In this document: in pieces, positions 23,911-37,883 of the stretch
How the letters are laid out: each line of letters opens with the position of its first letter
Numbering within the stretch: the first letter of the stretch is position 1
Assembly: GCF_029227915.1 (NCBI RefSeq)
Contig: NC_079889.1
Span: forward strand, 5,206,001 to 5,270,000
Reading direction: 5' to 3'
Length of the DNA: 64,000 bases
DNA from: Hydractinia symbiolongicarpus
Lineage: Eukaryota; Cnidaria; Hydrozoa; Anthoathecata; Hydractiniidae
Notes under the pieces: model-generated
What the model was told of the DNA's origin: nothing
The model's input: the letters and a program-made list of their open reading frames with translations, nothing else
The model's database searches: none
Made by a program: the position numbers and the translations under genes

Positions 23911-26300
23911 CTGCAAAAAGGCCATATTACAGCCTGTATAGGACTGTGAACGTAGTTAAGAGTGTTGTCAGGCCACAGCGCTAAGGAAAACCTCTTGGAA
24001 CGTTGTAGTGCATTGAGACTGAAAGGAATAGTCCAATGGTAACCTGCGCAGGCAGGTGAAACCACGTGATTTAATTGTGAAGCCTTTATTAGACTGCAAA
24101 AGGCCATATTACGGCCTGTATAGGACTGTGAACGTAGTTAAGAGCGTTCTAAGGCGACGGCGCTAATGAAAATGACTTGGGACGTTGTAGCGCATTGAGA
24201 CTGGAAGGAATAGTCTAATGGTAACCTTCGCAGGCAGGTGAAACCACGTGATTTACGTGTGAAGCCTTTATTAGACTGCAAAAGGCCATATTACGGCCTT
24301 TATAGGACTGTGCACGTAGTTAAGAGTTTTGTAAGGCCATGGCGCTAATGAAAACGACTTGGGACGTTGTAGCGCATTGAGACTGGTACGACTAGTCCAA
24401 TGGTAACCTGCGCAGGCAGCTGAAACCGCGTGATTTACGTCTGCGGCCTTTATTGGACTGCAAAAGGCCATATTACGGCCTTTATAGGACTGTGCACGTA
24501 GTTAAGAGTGTTGTAAGGCCATGGCGCTAAGGAAAACCTCTTCGAACGTCGTAGTGCATTGAGACTGGAAGGAATAGTACAATAGTAACCTGCGCAGGCA
24601 GATGGAACCACGTGATTTACGTGTGAGGCCTTTATTAGACTGCAAAAGGCCATATTACAGCCTTTATAGGACTGTGCACGTAGTTAAGAGCGTTCTAAGG
24701 CGACGGCGCTAATGAAAATGACTTGGGACGTTGTAGCGCATTGAGACTGGAAGGAATAGTCCAATGGTAACCTTCGCAGGCATGTTAAATCACGTGATTT
24801 ACGTGTGAAGCCTTTATTAGACTGCAAAAAGCCATATTACAGCCTGTATAGGACTGTGAACGTAGTTAAGAGTGTTGTAAGGCAACAGCGCTAAGGAAAA
24901 CCTCTTGGAACGTTGTTGTGCATTGAGACTGGAAGGAATAGTCCAATGGTAACCTTTGCAGTCAGATGGAACCACGTGATTTACGTGTGAGGCCTTTATT
25001 AGACTGCAAAAGGCTATATTACAGCCTGTATAGGACTGTGAACGTAGTTAAGAGTGTTGTCAGACCACAGCGCTAAGGAAAACCTCTTGGAACGTTGTAG
25101 CGCATTGAGACTGGAAGGAATAGTCCAATGGTAACCTTTGCAGGCAGATGGAACCACGTGATTTACGTGTGAGGCCTTTATTAGACTGCAAAAGGCCAAA
25201 TTACAGCCTTTATAGGACTGTGCACGTAGTTAAGAGCGTTCTAAGGCGATGGCGCTGATGAAAATGACTTGAGACGTTGTAGCGCATTGAGACTGGAAGG
25301 AATAGTCCTATGGTAACCTTCGCAGGCAGGTTAAACCACGTGATTTACGTGTAAAGCCTTTATTAGACTGCAAAAGGCCAAATTACAGCCTTTATAGGAC
25401 TGTGCACGTAGTTAAGAGGTTGTAAGGCCACGGCGCCAAGGAAAACCTCTTGAAACGTTGTAGTGCATTGAGATTTGAAGGAATAGTCCAATGGTAACAC
25501 TTGCAGGCAGATGGAACCACGTGATTTACGTGTGAGGCCTTTATTAGACTGCAAAAAGGCCATATTACAGCCTGTATAGGACTGTGAACGTAGTTAAGAG
25601 TGTTGTCAGGCTACAGCGCTAAGAAAAACTTCTTGGAACGTTGTAGCGCATTGAGACTGGAAGGAATAGTCCAATGGTAACCTTTGCAGGCAGATGGAAC
25701 CACGTGATTTACGTGTGAGGCCTTTATTAGACTGCAAAAGGCCATATTACAGCCTTTATAGGACTGTGCACGTAGTTAAGAGCGTTCTAAGGTGATGGCG
25801 CTAATGAAAATGACTTGGGACGTTGTAGCGCATTGAGACTGGAAGGAATAGTCCAATGTTAACCTTCGCAGGCAGGTTAAACCACGTGATTTACGTGTGA
25901 GGCCTCTATTGGACTGCAAAAGGCTATATTACGGTCTTTATACGACTGTGCACGTAGTTAAGAGCGTTCTAAGGCGACGGCGCTAATCAAAATGACTTGG
26001 GACGTTGTAGCGCATTGAGACTGGAAGGAATAGTCTAATGGTAACCTTCGCAGGCAGGTGAAACCACGTGATTTACGTGTGAAGCCTTTATTAGACTGCA
26101 AAATGCCATATTACGGCCTTTATAGGACTGTGCACGTAGTTAAGAGTTTTGTCAGGCCATGGCGCTAATGAAAACGACTTGGGACGTTGTAGCGCATTGA
26201 GACTGGAACGACTAGTCAAATGGTAACCTGCGCAGGCAGCTGAAACCGCGTGATTTACGTCTGCAACCTTTATTGGACTGCAAAAAGCCATATTACGGCC

Positions 26301-29300
26301 TTTATAGGACTGTGCACGTAGTTAAGAGGTTGTAAGGCCACGGCGCCAAGGAAAACCTCTTGAAACGTTGTAGTGCATTGAGATTTGAAGGAATAGTCCA
26401 ATGGTAACCCTTGCGGGCAGATGGAACCACGTGATTTACGTGTGAGGTCTTTATTAGACTGCAAAAAGGCCATAATACAGCCTGTATAGGACTGTGAACG
26501 TAGTTAAGAGTGTTGTCAGGCCACAGCGCTAAGAAAAACCTCTTGGAACGTTGTAGCGCATTGAGACTGGAAGGAATAGTCCAATGGTAACCTTTGCAGG
26601 CAGATGGAACCACGTGATTTACGTGTGAGGCCTTTATTAGACTGCAAAAGGCCATATTACAGCCTTTATAGGACTGTGCACGTAGTTAAGAGCGTTCTAA
26701 GGCGATGGCGCTAATGAAAATGACTTGGGACGTTGTAGCGCATTGAGACTGGAAGGAATAGTCCAATGGTAACCTTCGCAGGCAGGTTAAACCACGTGAT
26801 TTACGTGTGAAGCCTTTATTAGACTGCAAAAGGCCATATTACAGCCTGTATAGGACTGTGCACGTAGTTAAGAGTGTTGTAAGGGCACGGCGCTAAGGAA
26901 AACCTCTTGGAACGTTGTAGTGCATTGAGACTGGAAGGAATAGTCCAATGGTAATCTTTGCAGTCAGATGGAACTACGTGATTTACGTGTGAGGCCTTTA
27001 TTAGACTGCAAAAGGCCATATTACAGCCTGTATAGGACTGTGAACGTAGTTAAGAGTGTTGTCAGGCCACAGCGCTAAGGAAAACCTCTTGGAACGTTGT
27101 AGCGCATTGAGACTGGAAGGAATAGTCCGATGGTAACCTTTGCAGGCAGATGGAACCACGTGATTTACGTGTGAGGCCTTTATTAGACTGCAAAAGGCCA
27201 TATTACAGCCTTTATAGGACTGTGCACGTAGTTAAGAGCGTTCTAAGGCGATGGCGCTAATGAAAATGACTTGGGACGTTGTAGCGCATTGAGACTGGAA
27301 GGAATATTCCAATGGTAACCTTCGCAGGCAGGTTAAACCACGTGATTTACGTGTGAAGCCTTTATTAGACTGCAAAAGGCCATATTACGGCCTTTATAGG
27401 ATTGTGCACGTAGTTAAGAGCGTTCTAAGGCGACGGCGCTAATGAAAATAACTTGGGACGTTGTAGCGCATTGAGACTGGAAGGAATAGTCCAATGGTAA
27501 CCTTCGCAGGCAGGTGAAACTACGTGATTTACGTGTGAGGCCGTTATTAGACTGCAAAAGGCCATATTACGGCCTTTATAGGACTGTGCACGTAGTTAAG
27601 AGTTGTAAGGCCACGGCGCCAAGGAAAATCTCTTGGAACGTTGTAGTGCATTGGGACTGGAAGGAATAGTCCAATGGTAACCTTTACAGTCAGATAGAAC
27701 CACGTGATTTACGTGTGAGGCTATTGATAGACTGCAAAAGGCCATATTACAGCCTGTATAGGACTGTGAACGTAGTTAAAAGTGTTGTCAGGCCACAGCG
27801 CTAAGAAAAACCTCTTGGAACGTTGTAGTACATTGAGACTGAAAGGAAAAGTCCAATGGTAACCTGCGCAGGCATGTGAAGCCACGTGATTTAATTGTGA
27901 AGCCTTTAATAGACTGCAAAAGGCCATATTACAGCCTTTATAGGACTGTGCACGTAGTTAAGAGTGTTGTAAGGCCATGGCGCTAAGGAAAACCTCTTGG
28001 AACATAGTAGTGCATTGAGACTGGAAGGAATAGTCCAATGGTAACCTTTACAGTCAGATAGAACCACGTGATTTACGTGTGAGGCTATTGTTAGACTGCA
28101 AAAGGCCATATTACAGCCTGTATAGGACTGTGAACGTAGTTAAGAGTGTTGTCAGGCCACAGCGCTAAGAAAAACCTCTTGGAACGTTGTAGTACATTGA
28201 GACTGGAAAGAATAGTCCAATGGTAACCTGCGCAGGCAGGTGAAACCACCTGATTTACGTTTGAGGCCTTTATTAGATTGCAAAAGGCCATATTACAGCC
28301 TGTATAGGACTGTGAACGCAGTTAAGAGTGTTGTCAGGCCACAGCGCTAAGGAAAACCTCTTGGAACGTTGTAGCGCATTGAGACTGGAAGGAATAGTCC
28401 AATGGTAACCTTTGCAGGCAGATGGAACCACGTGATTTACGTGTGAGGCCTTTATTAGACTGCAAAAGGCCATATTACAGCTTTTATAGGACTGTGCATG
28501 TAGTTAAGAGCGTTCTAAGGCGATGGCGCTGATGAAAATGACTTGGGACGTTGTAGCGCATTGAGACTGGAAGGAATAGTCCAATGGTAACCTTCGCAGG
28601 CAGGTGAAACCACGTGATTTACGTGTGAGGCCGTTATTAGACTGCAAAAGGCCATATTACGGCCTTTATAGGACTGTGCACGTAGTTAAGAGTTGTAAGG
28701 CCACGGCGCCAAGGAAAACCTCTTGGAACGTTGTAGTGCATTGGGACTGGAAGGAATAGTCCAATGGTAACCTTTACAGTCAGATAGAACCACGTGATTT
28801 ACGTGTGAGGCTATTGTTAGACTGCAAAAGGCCATATTACAGCCTGTATAGGACTGTGAACGTAGTTAAGAGTGTTGTCAGGCCACAGCGCTAAGAAAAA
28901 CCTCTTGGAACGTTGTAGTACATTGAGACTGAAAGGAAAAGTCCAATGGTAACCTGCGCAGGCATGTGAAGCCACGTGATTTAATTGTGAAGCCTTTAAT
29001 AGACTGCAAAAGGCCATATTACAGCCTTTATAGGACTGTGCACGTAGTTAAGAGTGTTGTAAGGCCATGGCGCTAAGGAAAACCTCTTGGAACATCGTAG
29101 TGCATTGAGACTGGAAGGAATAGTACAATAGTAACCTGCGCAGGCAGATGGAACCACGTGATTTACGTGTGAGGCGTTTATTAGACTGCAAAAGGCCATA
29201 TTACAGCCTTTATAGGACTGTGCACGTAGTTAAGAGCGTTCTAAGGCGACGGCGCTAATGAAAATGACTTGGGACGTTGTAGCGCATTGAGACTGGAAGG

Positions 29301-31139
29301 AATAGTCCAATGTTACCTTTGCAGGCAGGTGAAACCACGTGATTTACGTGTGAGGCCGTTATTAGACTGCAAAAGGCCATATTACGGCCTTTATAGGACT
29401 GTGCACGTAGTTAAGAGTTGTAAGGCCACAGCGCCAAGGAAAACCTCTTGGAACGTTGTAGTGCATTGAGACTGGAAGGAATAGTCCAATGGTAACCTTT
29501 ACAGTCATATAGAACCACGTGATTTACGTGTGAGGCTATTGTTAGACTGCAAAAGGCCATATTACAGCCTGTATAGGACTGTGAACGTAGTTAAGAGTGT
29601 TGTCAGGCCACAGCGCTAAGAAAAACCTCTTGGAACGTTGTAGTACATTGAGACTGGAAAGAATAGTCCAATGGTAACCTGCGCAGGCAGGTGAAACCAC
29701 CTGATTTACGTTTGAGGCCTTTATTAGATTGCAAAAGGCCATATTACAGCCTGTATAGGACTGTGAACGCAGTTAAGAGTGTTGTCAGGCCACAGCGCTA
29801 AGGAAAACCTCTTGGAACGTTGTAGCGCATTGAGACTGGAAGAAATAGTCCAATGGTAACCTTTGCAGGCAGATGGAACCACGTGATTTACGTGTGAGGC
29901 CTTTATTAGACTGCAAAAGGCCATATTACAGCCTTTATAGGACTGTGCACGTAGTTAAGAGCGTTCTAAGGCGATGGCGCTGATGAAAATGACTTGGGAC
30001 GTTGTAGCGCATTGAGACTGGAAGGAATAGTCCAATGGTAACCTTCGCAGGCAGGTGAAATCACGTGATTTACGTGTGAAGCCTTTATTAGACTGCAAAA
30101 GGCCATATTACAGCCTGTATAGGACTGTGAACGTAGTTAAGAGTGTTGTAAGGCAACAGCGCTAAGGAAAACCTCTTGGAACGTTGTAGTGCGTTGAGAC
30201 TGGAAGGAATAGTCCAATGGTAACCTTTGCAGTCAGATGGAACCACGTGATTTACGTGCGAGGCCTTTATTAGACTGCAAAAGGCTATATTACAGCCTGT
30301 ATAGGACTGTGAACGTAGTTAAGAGTGTTGTCAGACCACAGCGCTAAGGAAAACCTCTTGGAACGTTGTAGCGCATTGAGACTGGAAGGAATAGTCCAAT
30401 GGTAACCTTTGCAGGCAGATGGAACCACGTGATTTACGTGTGAGGCCTTTAGTAGACTGCAAAAGGCCATATTACGGCCTTTATAGGACTGTGCACGTAG
30501 TTAAGAGTGTTGTAAGGCCATGGCGCTAAGGAAAACCTCTTGGAACGTTGTAGTGCATTGAGACTGGATGGAATAGTACAATGGTAACCTGCGCAGGGAG
30601 ATGGAAACACGTGATCTACGTGTGAGGCCTTTATTAGACTGCAAAAGGCCATATTACAGCCTTTATAGGACTGTGAACGTAGTTAAGAGTGTTCTAAGGC
30701 AACGGCGCTGATGTAAACGACTTGGGACGTTGTAGCGCATTGAGACTGGAACGACTAGTACAATGGTAACCTGCGCAGGCAGGTGAAACCACGTGATTTA
30801 CGTGTGAGGCCTTTATTAGACTGCAAAATGCCATATTACGGCCTTTATAGGACTGTGCACGTAGTTAAGAGTGTTGTAAGGCCATGGCGCTAAGGAAAAC
30901 CTCTTGGAACGTCGTAGTGCATTGAGACTGGAACGACTAGTACAATGGTAACCTTCGCAGGCAGGTGAAACCACGTGATTTACGTGTGAAGCCTTTATTA
31001 GACTGCAAAAGGCCATATTACAGCCTTTATAGGACTGTGCACGTAGTTAAGAGCGTTCTAAGGCGATGGCGCTAATGAAAATGACTTCGGACGTTGTAGC
31101 GCATTGCGACTGGAACAACTAGTCCAATGGTAACCTGCG
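26301..31139. repeat. Array block: about 26 monomers with two short duplications
   Basis: About 27455-28030 recurs at 28545-29120 (offset 1090), marked by GAGTTGTAAGG, TTTACAGTCAGATAG and GCAGGCATGTGAAGCC. About 28014-28605 recurs at 29465-30056 (offset 1451), marked by CCACCTGATTTACG and GTGAACGCAGTTAAG. The two source tracts sit next to each other. I see no gene. Confidence 0.78.
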
Positions 31140-31184
31140 CAGGCAGGTGAAACCACGTGATTTACGTGTGAGGCCTTTATTAGA

Positions 31185-31355
31185 CTGCAAAAGGCCATAT
31201 TACGGCCTTTATAGGACTATGCGCGTAGTTAAGAGTGTTGCGCTAAGGAAAACTTCTTGGAACGTTGTAGTGCATTGAGACTGGATGGAATAGTACAATG
31301 GTGACCTGCGCAAGCAGATGGAAACACGTGATCTACGTTTGAGGCCTTTATTAGA
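31185..31355. repeat. 171-bp monomer with 11-bp deletion marker
   Basis: GTGTTG is joined directly to CGCTAAGG at 31240/31241, lacking the TAAGGCCATGG segment. The same unit carries GGACTATGCGCG. It recurs at 31902 and 35348, so all three descend from one deleted monomer. Confidence 0.85.
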
Positions 31356-31901
31356 CTGCAAAAGGCCATATTACAGCCTTTATAGGACTGTGCACGTAGT
31401 TAAGAGCGTTCTAAGGCGATGGCGCTAATGAAAATGACTTCGGACGTTGTAGCGCCTTGAGACTGGAACAACTAGTCCAATGGTAACCTGCGCAGGCAGG
31501 TGAAACCACGTGATTTACGTGTGAAGCCTTTATTAGACTGCAAAAGGCCATATTACAGCCTTTATAGGACTGTGCACGTAGTTAAGAGTGTTGTAAGGCC
31601 ACAGCGCCAAGGAAAACCTCTTGGAACGTTGTAGTGCATTGAGACTTTAAGGAATAGTCCAGCGGTAACCTGCGCAGGCAGGTGAAACCACGTGATTTAA
31701 TTGTGAAGCCTTTATTAGACTGCAAAAGGCCATATTACAGCCTTTAATGGACTGTGCACGTAGTTAAGAGTGTTCTAAGGCCACAGCGCTAAGGAGAACC
31801 ACTTGGAACGTTGTAGCGCATTGAGACTGAAAGGAATAGTCCAATGGTAACCTTCGCAGGTAGGTGAAACCACGTGATTTACGTGTGAGGCCTTTATTAG
31901 A

Positions 31902-32072
31902 CTGCAAAAGGCCATATTACGGCCTTTATAGGACTATGCGCGTAGTTAAGAGTGTTGCGCTAAGGAAAACCTCTTGGAACGTTGTAGTGCATTGAGACTG
32001 GATGGAATAGTACAATGGTGACCTGCGCAAGCAGATGGAAACACGTGATCTACGTTTGAGGCCTTTATTAGA
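31902..32072. repeat. 171-bp deleted monomer, second occurrence
   Basis: Same GGACTATGCGCG mark and GTGTTGCGCTAAGG join as at 31185, 717 bp downstream. Confidence 0.85.
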
Positions 32073-35000
32073 CTGCAAAAGGCCATATTACAGCCTTTAT
32101 AGGACTGTGCACGTAGTTAAGAGCGTTCTAAGGCGATGGCGCTAATGAAAATGACTTGGGACGTTGTAGCGCCTTGAGACTGGAACAACTAGTCCAATGG
32201 TAACCTGCGCAGGCAGGTGAAACCACGTGATTTACGTGTGAAGCCTTTATTAGACTGCAAAAGGCCATATTACAGCCTTTATAGGACTGTGCACGTAGTT
32301 AAGAGTGTTGTCAGGCCACAGCGCTAAGGAAAACCTCTTGGAACGTTGTAGTGCATTGAGATTTGAAGGAATCGTCCAATGGTAACCTTTGCAGGCAGCT
32401 GAAACCGTGTGATTTACGTCTGCAGCCTTTATTGGACTGCAAAAGGCCATATTACGGCCTTTATAGGACGGTGCACGTAGTTAAGAGTGTTGTAAGGCCA
32501 CAGCGCCAAGGAAAACCTCTTGGAACGTTGTAGTGCATTGAGACTTTAAGGAATAGTCCAACGGTACCCTGCGCAGGCAGGTGAAACCACATGATTTAAT
32601 TGTGAAGCCTTTATTAGACTGCAAAAGGCCATATTACAGCCTTTAATGGACTGTGCACGTAGTTAAGAGTGTTCTAAGGCCACAGCGCTAAGGAGAACCA
32701 CTTGGAACGTTGTAGCGCATTGAGACTGAAAGGAATAGTCCAATGGTAACCTTCGCAGGTAGGTGAAACCACGTGATTTACGTGTGAAGCCTTTATTAGA
32801 CTGCAAAAGGCCATATTACAGCCTTTATAGGACTGTGCACGTAGTTAAGAACGTTCTAAGGCGATGGCGCTAATGAAAATGACTTGGGACGTTGTAGCGC
32901 CTTGAGACTGGAAGGAATAGTCCAATGGTAACCTGCGCAGGCAGGTGAAACCACGTGATTTACGTTTGGAGCCTTTATTAGACTGCAAAAGGCCATATTA
33001 CAGCCTGTATAGGACTGTGCACGTAGTTAAGAGTGTTCTATGGCGATGGCGCTAATGAAATTGACTTAGGACGTTGTAGCGCATTGAGACTGGAACAACT
33101 AGTCCAATGGTAACCTGCGCAGGCAGGTGAAACCACGTGATTTAATTTTAAAGCCTTTATTAGACTGCAAAAGGCCATATTACAGCCTTTATAGGACTGT
33201 GCACGTAGTTAAGAGCGTTCTAAGGCGACGGCGCTAATGAAAATGACTTGGGACGTTGTAGCGCATTGAGACTGGAACAACTAGTCCAATGGTAACCTGC
33301 CCAGGCAGGTGAACCCACGTGATTTAATTGTGAAGCCTTTATTAGACTGCAAAAGGCCATATTACAGCCTTTATAGGACTGTGCACGTAGTTAAGAGAGT
33401 TGTAAGGTCATGGCGCTAAGGAAAATGACTTGGGACGTTGTAGTGCATTGAGATTTGAAGGAATAGTCCAATGGTAACCTTCGCAGGCAGGTGAAACCAC
33501 GTGATTTACGTGTGAAGCCTTTATTAGACTGCAAAAGGCCATATTACAGCCTTTATAGGACTGTGCACGTAGTTAAGCGTGTTCTAAGGCGATGGCGCTA
33601 ATGAAATTGACTTAGGACGTTGTAGCGCATTGAGACTGGAACAACTAGTCCAATGGTAACCTGCGCAAGCAGGTGAAACCACGTGATTTAATTTTGAAGC
33701 CTTTATTAGACTGCAAAAGCCATATTACAGCGTTTATAGGACTGTGCACGTAGTTAAGAGCGTTCTAAGGCGACAGCGCTAATGAAAATGACTTGGGACG
33801 TTGTAGCGCATTGAGACTGGAACAACTAGTCCAATGGTAATCTGCCCAGGCAGGTGAAACCACGTGATTTAATTGTGAAGCCTTTATTAGACTGCAAAAG
33901 GCCATATTACAGCCTTTATAGGACTGTGCACATAGTTAAGAGAGTTGTAATGCCATGGTGCTAAGGAAAATGACTTGGGACGTTGTAGTGCATTGAGATT
34001 TGAAGGAATAGTCCAATGGTAACCTTCGCAGGCAGGTGAAACCACGTGATTTACGTGTGAAGCCTTTATTAGACTGCAAAAGGCCATATTACAGCCTTTA
34101 TAGGACTGTGCACGTAGTTAAGAGTGTTCTAAGGCGATGGCGCTAATGAAATTGACTTAGGACGTTGTAGCGCATTGAGACTGGAACAACTAGTCCAATG
34201 GTAACCTTCGCAGGCAGGTGAAACCACGTGATTTAATTGTGAAGCCTTTATTAGACTGCAAAAGGCCATATTACAGCCTTTATAGGACTGTGCACGTAGT
34301 TAAGAGAGTTGTAAGGCCATGGCGCTTAGGAAAACCTCTTGAAACGTCGTAGTGCATTGAGACTGGAAGGAATAGTACAATAGTAACCTGCGCAGGCATG
34401 TGAAACCACGTGATTTAATTGTGAAGCCTTTATTAGACTGCAAAAGGCCATATTACGGCCTTTTTAGGACTGTGCACGTAGTTAAGAGCGTTCTAAGGCG
34501 ATGGCGCTAATGAAAATGACTTGGGACGTTGTAGCGCCTTGAGACTGGAACAACTAGTCCAATGGTAACCTGCACAGGCAGGTGAAACCACGTGATTTAC
34601 GTGTGAGGCCTTTATTAGACTGCAAAAGGCCATATTACAGCCTTTATAGGACTGTGCACGTAGTTAAGAGTGTTCTAAGGCGATGGCGCTAATGAAATTG
34701 ACTTAGGACGTTGTAGCGCCTTGAGACTGGAACAACTAGTCCAATGGTAACCTGCACAGGCAGGTGAAACCACGTGATTTACGTGTGAGGCCTTTATTAG
34801 ACTGCAAAAGGCCATATTACAGCCTTTATAGGACTGTGCACGTAGTTAAGAGTGTTCTAAGGCGATGGCGCTAATGAAATGGACTTAGGACGTTGTAGCA
34901 CATTGAGACTGGAAGGAATAGTACAATAGTAACCTGCGCAGGCAGATGGAACTACGTGATTTACGTGTGAAGCCTTTATTAGACTGCAAAAGGCCATATT

Positions 35001-35347
35001 ACGGCCTTTATAGGACTGTGCACGAAGTTAAGAGTGTTGTAAGGCCACAGCGCCAAGGAAAACCTCTTGGAACGTTGTAGTGCATTGAGACTTTAAGGAA
35101 TAGTCCAACGGTAACCTGCGCAGGCAGGTGAAACCACGTGATTTAATTGTGAAGCCTTTATTAGACTGCAAAAGGCCATATTACAGCCTTTAATGGACTG
35201 TGCACGTAGTTAAGAGTGTTCTAAGGCCACAGCGCTAAGGAGAACCACTTGGAACGTTGTAGCGCATTGAGACTGAAAGGAATAGTCCAATGGTAACCTT
35301 CGCAGGTAGGTGAAACCACGTGATTTACGTGTGAGGCCTTTATTAGA

Positions 35348-35518
35348 ATGCAAAAGGCCATATTACGGCCTTTATAGGACTATGCGCGTAGTTAAGAGTG
35401 TTGCGCTAAGGAAAACCTCTTGGAACGTTGTAGTGCATTGAGACTGGATGGAATAGTACAATGGTGACCTGCGCAAGCAGATGGAAACACGTGATCTACG
35501 TTTGAGGCCTTTATTAGA
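35348..35518. repeat. 171-bp deleted monomer, third occurrence
   Basis: Same marks as at 31902, 3446 bp downstream. Its start also has a C-to-A change (AGAATGCAAAAGG). Confidence 0.85.
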
Positions 35519-37883
35519 CTGCAAAAGGCCATATTACAGCCTTTATAGGACTGTGCACGTAGTTAAGAGCGTTCTAAGGCGATGGCGCTAATGAAAATGA
35601 CTTGGGACGTTGTAGCGCCTTCAGACTGGAACAACTAGTCCAATGGTAACCAGCGCAGGCAGGTGAAACCACGTGATTTACGTGTGAAGCCTTTATTAGA
35701 CTGCAAAAGGCCATATTACAGCCTTTATAGGACTGTGCACGTAGTTAAGAGTGTTGTCAGGCCACAGCGCTAAGGAAAACCTCTTGGAACGTTGTAGTGC
35801 ATTGAGATTTGAAGGAATCGTCCAATGGTAACCTTTGCAGGCAGCTGAAACCGTGTGATTTACGTCTGCAGCCTTTATTAGACTGCAAAAGGCCATATTA
35901 CAGCCTTTAATGGACTGTGCACGTAGTTAAGAGTGTTCTAAGGCCACAGCGCTAAGGAGAACCACTTGGAACGTTGTAGCGCATTGAGACTGAAAGGAAT
36001 AGTCCAATGGTAACCTTCGCAGGTAGGTGAAACCACGTGATTTACGTGTGAAGCCTTTATTAGACTGCAAAAGGCCATATTACAGCCTTTATAGGACTGT
36101 GCACGTAGTTAAGAGCGTTCTAAGGCGATGGCGCTAATGAAAATGACTTGGGACGTTGTAGCGCCTTGAGACTGAAACAACTAGTCCAATGGTAACCTGC
36201 GCAGGCAGGTGAAACCACGTGATTTACGTGTGAGGCCTTTATTAGACTGCAAAAGGCCATATTACAGCCTTTATAGGACTGTGCACGTAGTTAAAAGTGT
36301 TCTAAGGCGATGGCGCTAATGAAATTGACTTAGGACGTTGTAGCGCATTGAGACTGGAACAACTAGTCCAATGGTAACCTGCGCAGGCAGGTGAAACCAC
36401 GTGATTTAATTTTGAAGCCTTTATTAGACTGCAAAAGGCCATATTACAGCCTTTAATGGACTGTGCACGTATTTAAGAGTTTTCTAAGGCCACAGCGCTA
36501 AGGAGAACTACTTGGGACGTTGTAGCGCATTGAGACTGAAAGGAATAGTCCAATGGTAACCTGCGCAGGCAGGTGAAACCACGTGATTTAATTTTGAAGC
36601 CTTTATTAGACTGCAAAAGGCCATATTACAGCCTTTATAGGACTGTGCACGTAGTTAAGAGCGTTCTAAGGTGACGGCGCTAATGAAAATGACTTGGGAC
36701 GTTGTAGCGCATTGAGACTGGAACAACTAGTCCAATGGTAACCTGCCCAGGCAGGTGAACCCACGTGATTTAATTGTGAAGCCTTTATTAGACTGCAAAA
36801 GGCCATATTACAGCCTTTATAGGACTGTGCACGTAGTTAAGAGAGTTGTAAGGTCATGGCGCTAAGGAAAATGACTTGGGACGTTGTAGTGCATTGAGAT
36901 TTGAAGGAATAGTCCAATGGTAACCTTCGCAGGCAGGTGAAACCACGTGATTTACGTGTGAAGCCTTTATTAGACTGCAAAAGGCCATATTACAGCCTTT
37001 ATAGGACTGTGCACGTAGTTAAGAGTGTTCTAAGGCGATGGCGCTAATGAAATTGACTTAGGACGTTGTAGCGCATTGAGACTGGAACAACTAGTCCAAT
37101 GGTAACCTGCGCAGGCAGGTGAAACCACGTGACTTAATTTTGAAGCCTTTATTAGACTGCAAAAGACCATATTACAGCCTTTATAGGACTGTGCACGTAG
37201 TTAAGAACGTTCAAAGGCGACGGCGCTAATGAAAATGACTTGGGACGTTGTAGCGTATTGAGACTGGAAGGAATAGTCCAATGGTAACCTTTGCAGGCAG
37301 GTGAAACCACGTGATTTACGTGTGAGGCCTTTATTAGACTGCAAAAGGCCATATTACAGCCTTTATAGGACTGTGCACGTAGTTAAGAGTGTTCTAAGGC
37401 GATGGCGCTAATGAAATTGACTTAGGACGTTGTAGCGCATTGAGACTGGAACAACTAGTCCAATGGTAACCTGCGCAGGCAGGTGAAACCACGTGATTTA
37501 ATTTTGAAGCCTTTATTAGACTGCAAAAGGCCATATTACAGCCTTTAATGGACTGTGAACGTAGTTAAGAGTGTTCTAAGGCCACAGCGCTAAGGAGAAC
37601 TACTTGGGACGTTGTAGCGCATTGAGACTGGAAGGAATAGTCCAATGGTAACCTGCGCAGGCAGATGGAACCACGTGATTTACGTTTGAAGCCTTTATTA
37701 GACTGCAAAAGGCCATATTACAGCCTGTATAGGACTGTGCACGTAGTTAAGAGTGTTCTATGGCGATGGCGCTAATGAAATTGACTTAGGACGTTGTAGC
37801 GCATTGAGACTGGAGGGAATAGTCCAATGGTAACCTGCGCAGGAAGGTAAACCACGTGATTTAATTTTGAAGCCTTTATTAGA

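Larger units (their letters stand above)
19742..26300. repeat. Array block: reshuffled copies of the 17-20 kb unit set
   Basis: The unit types of the 1246-bp HOR recur here in changed order and number. The run at about 19380-20220 recurs at about 21745-22585 (offset 2365). The run 16660-17870 recurs at 24458-25668 (offset 7798). About 23230-23760 recurs at 24870-25400 (offset 1638). Several monomers are hybrids of two types. Units with five As (GCAAAAAGGCC) are 183 bp long. I see no gene. Confidence 0.8.
31140..37883. repeat. Array block with 717-bp and 3446-bp spaced duplications
   Basis: About 31140-31580 recurs at 31857-32297 (offset 717). About 31490-32430 recurs at 34936-35876 (offset 3446), and the relation continues with interruptions to about 37 kb. 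Two trimers of the type seen at 38-41 kb are already present at 33165-33710 and 33711-34255. The unit at 34802 is a hybrid that switches to the ACAATAGTAACC type. I see no gene. Confidence 0.78.

Noticed and set aside
29269-29469. A plus-strand open frame of 66 codons
   Set aside because: It is a single occurrence that spans two units of ordinary satellite and is not kept in neighbouring copies.
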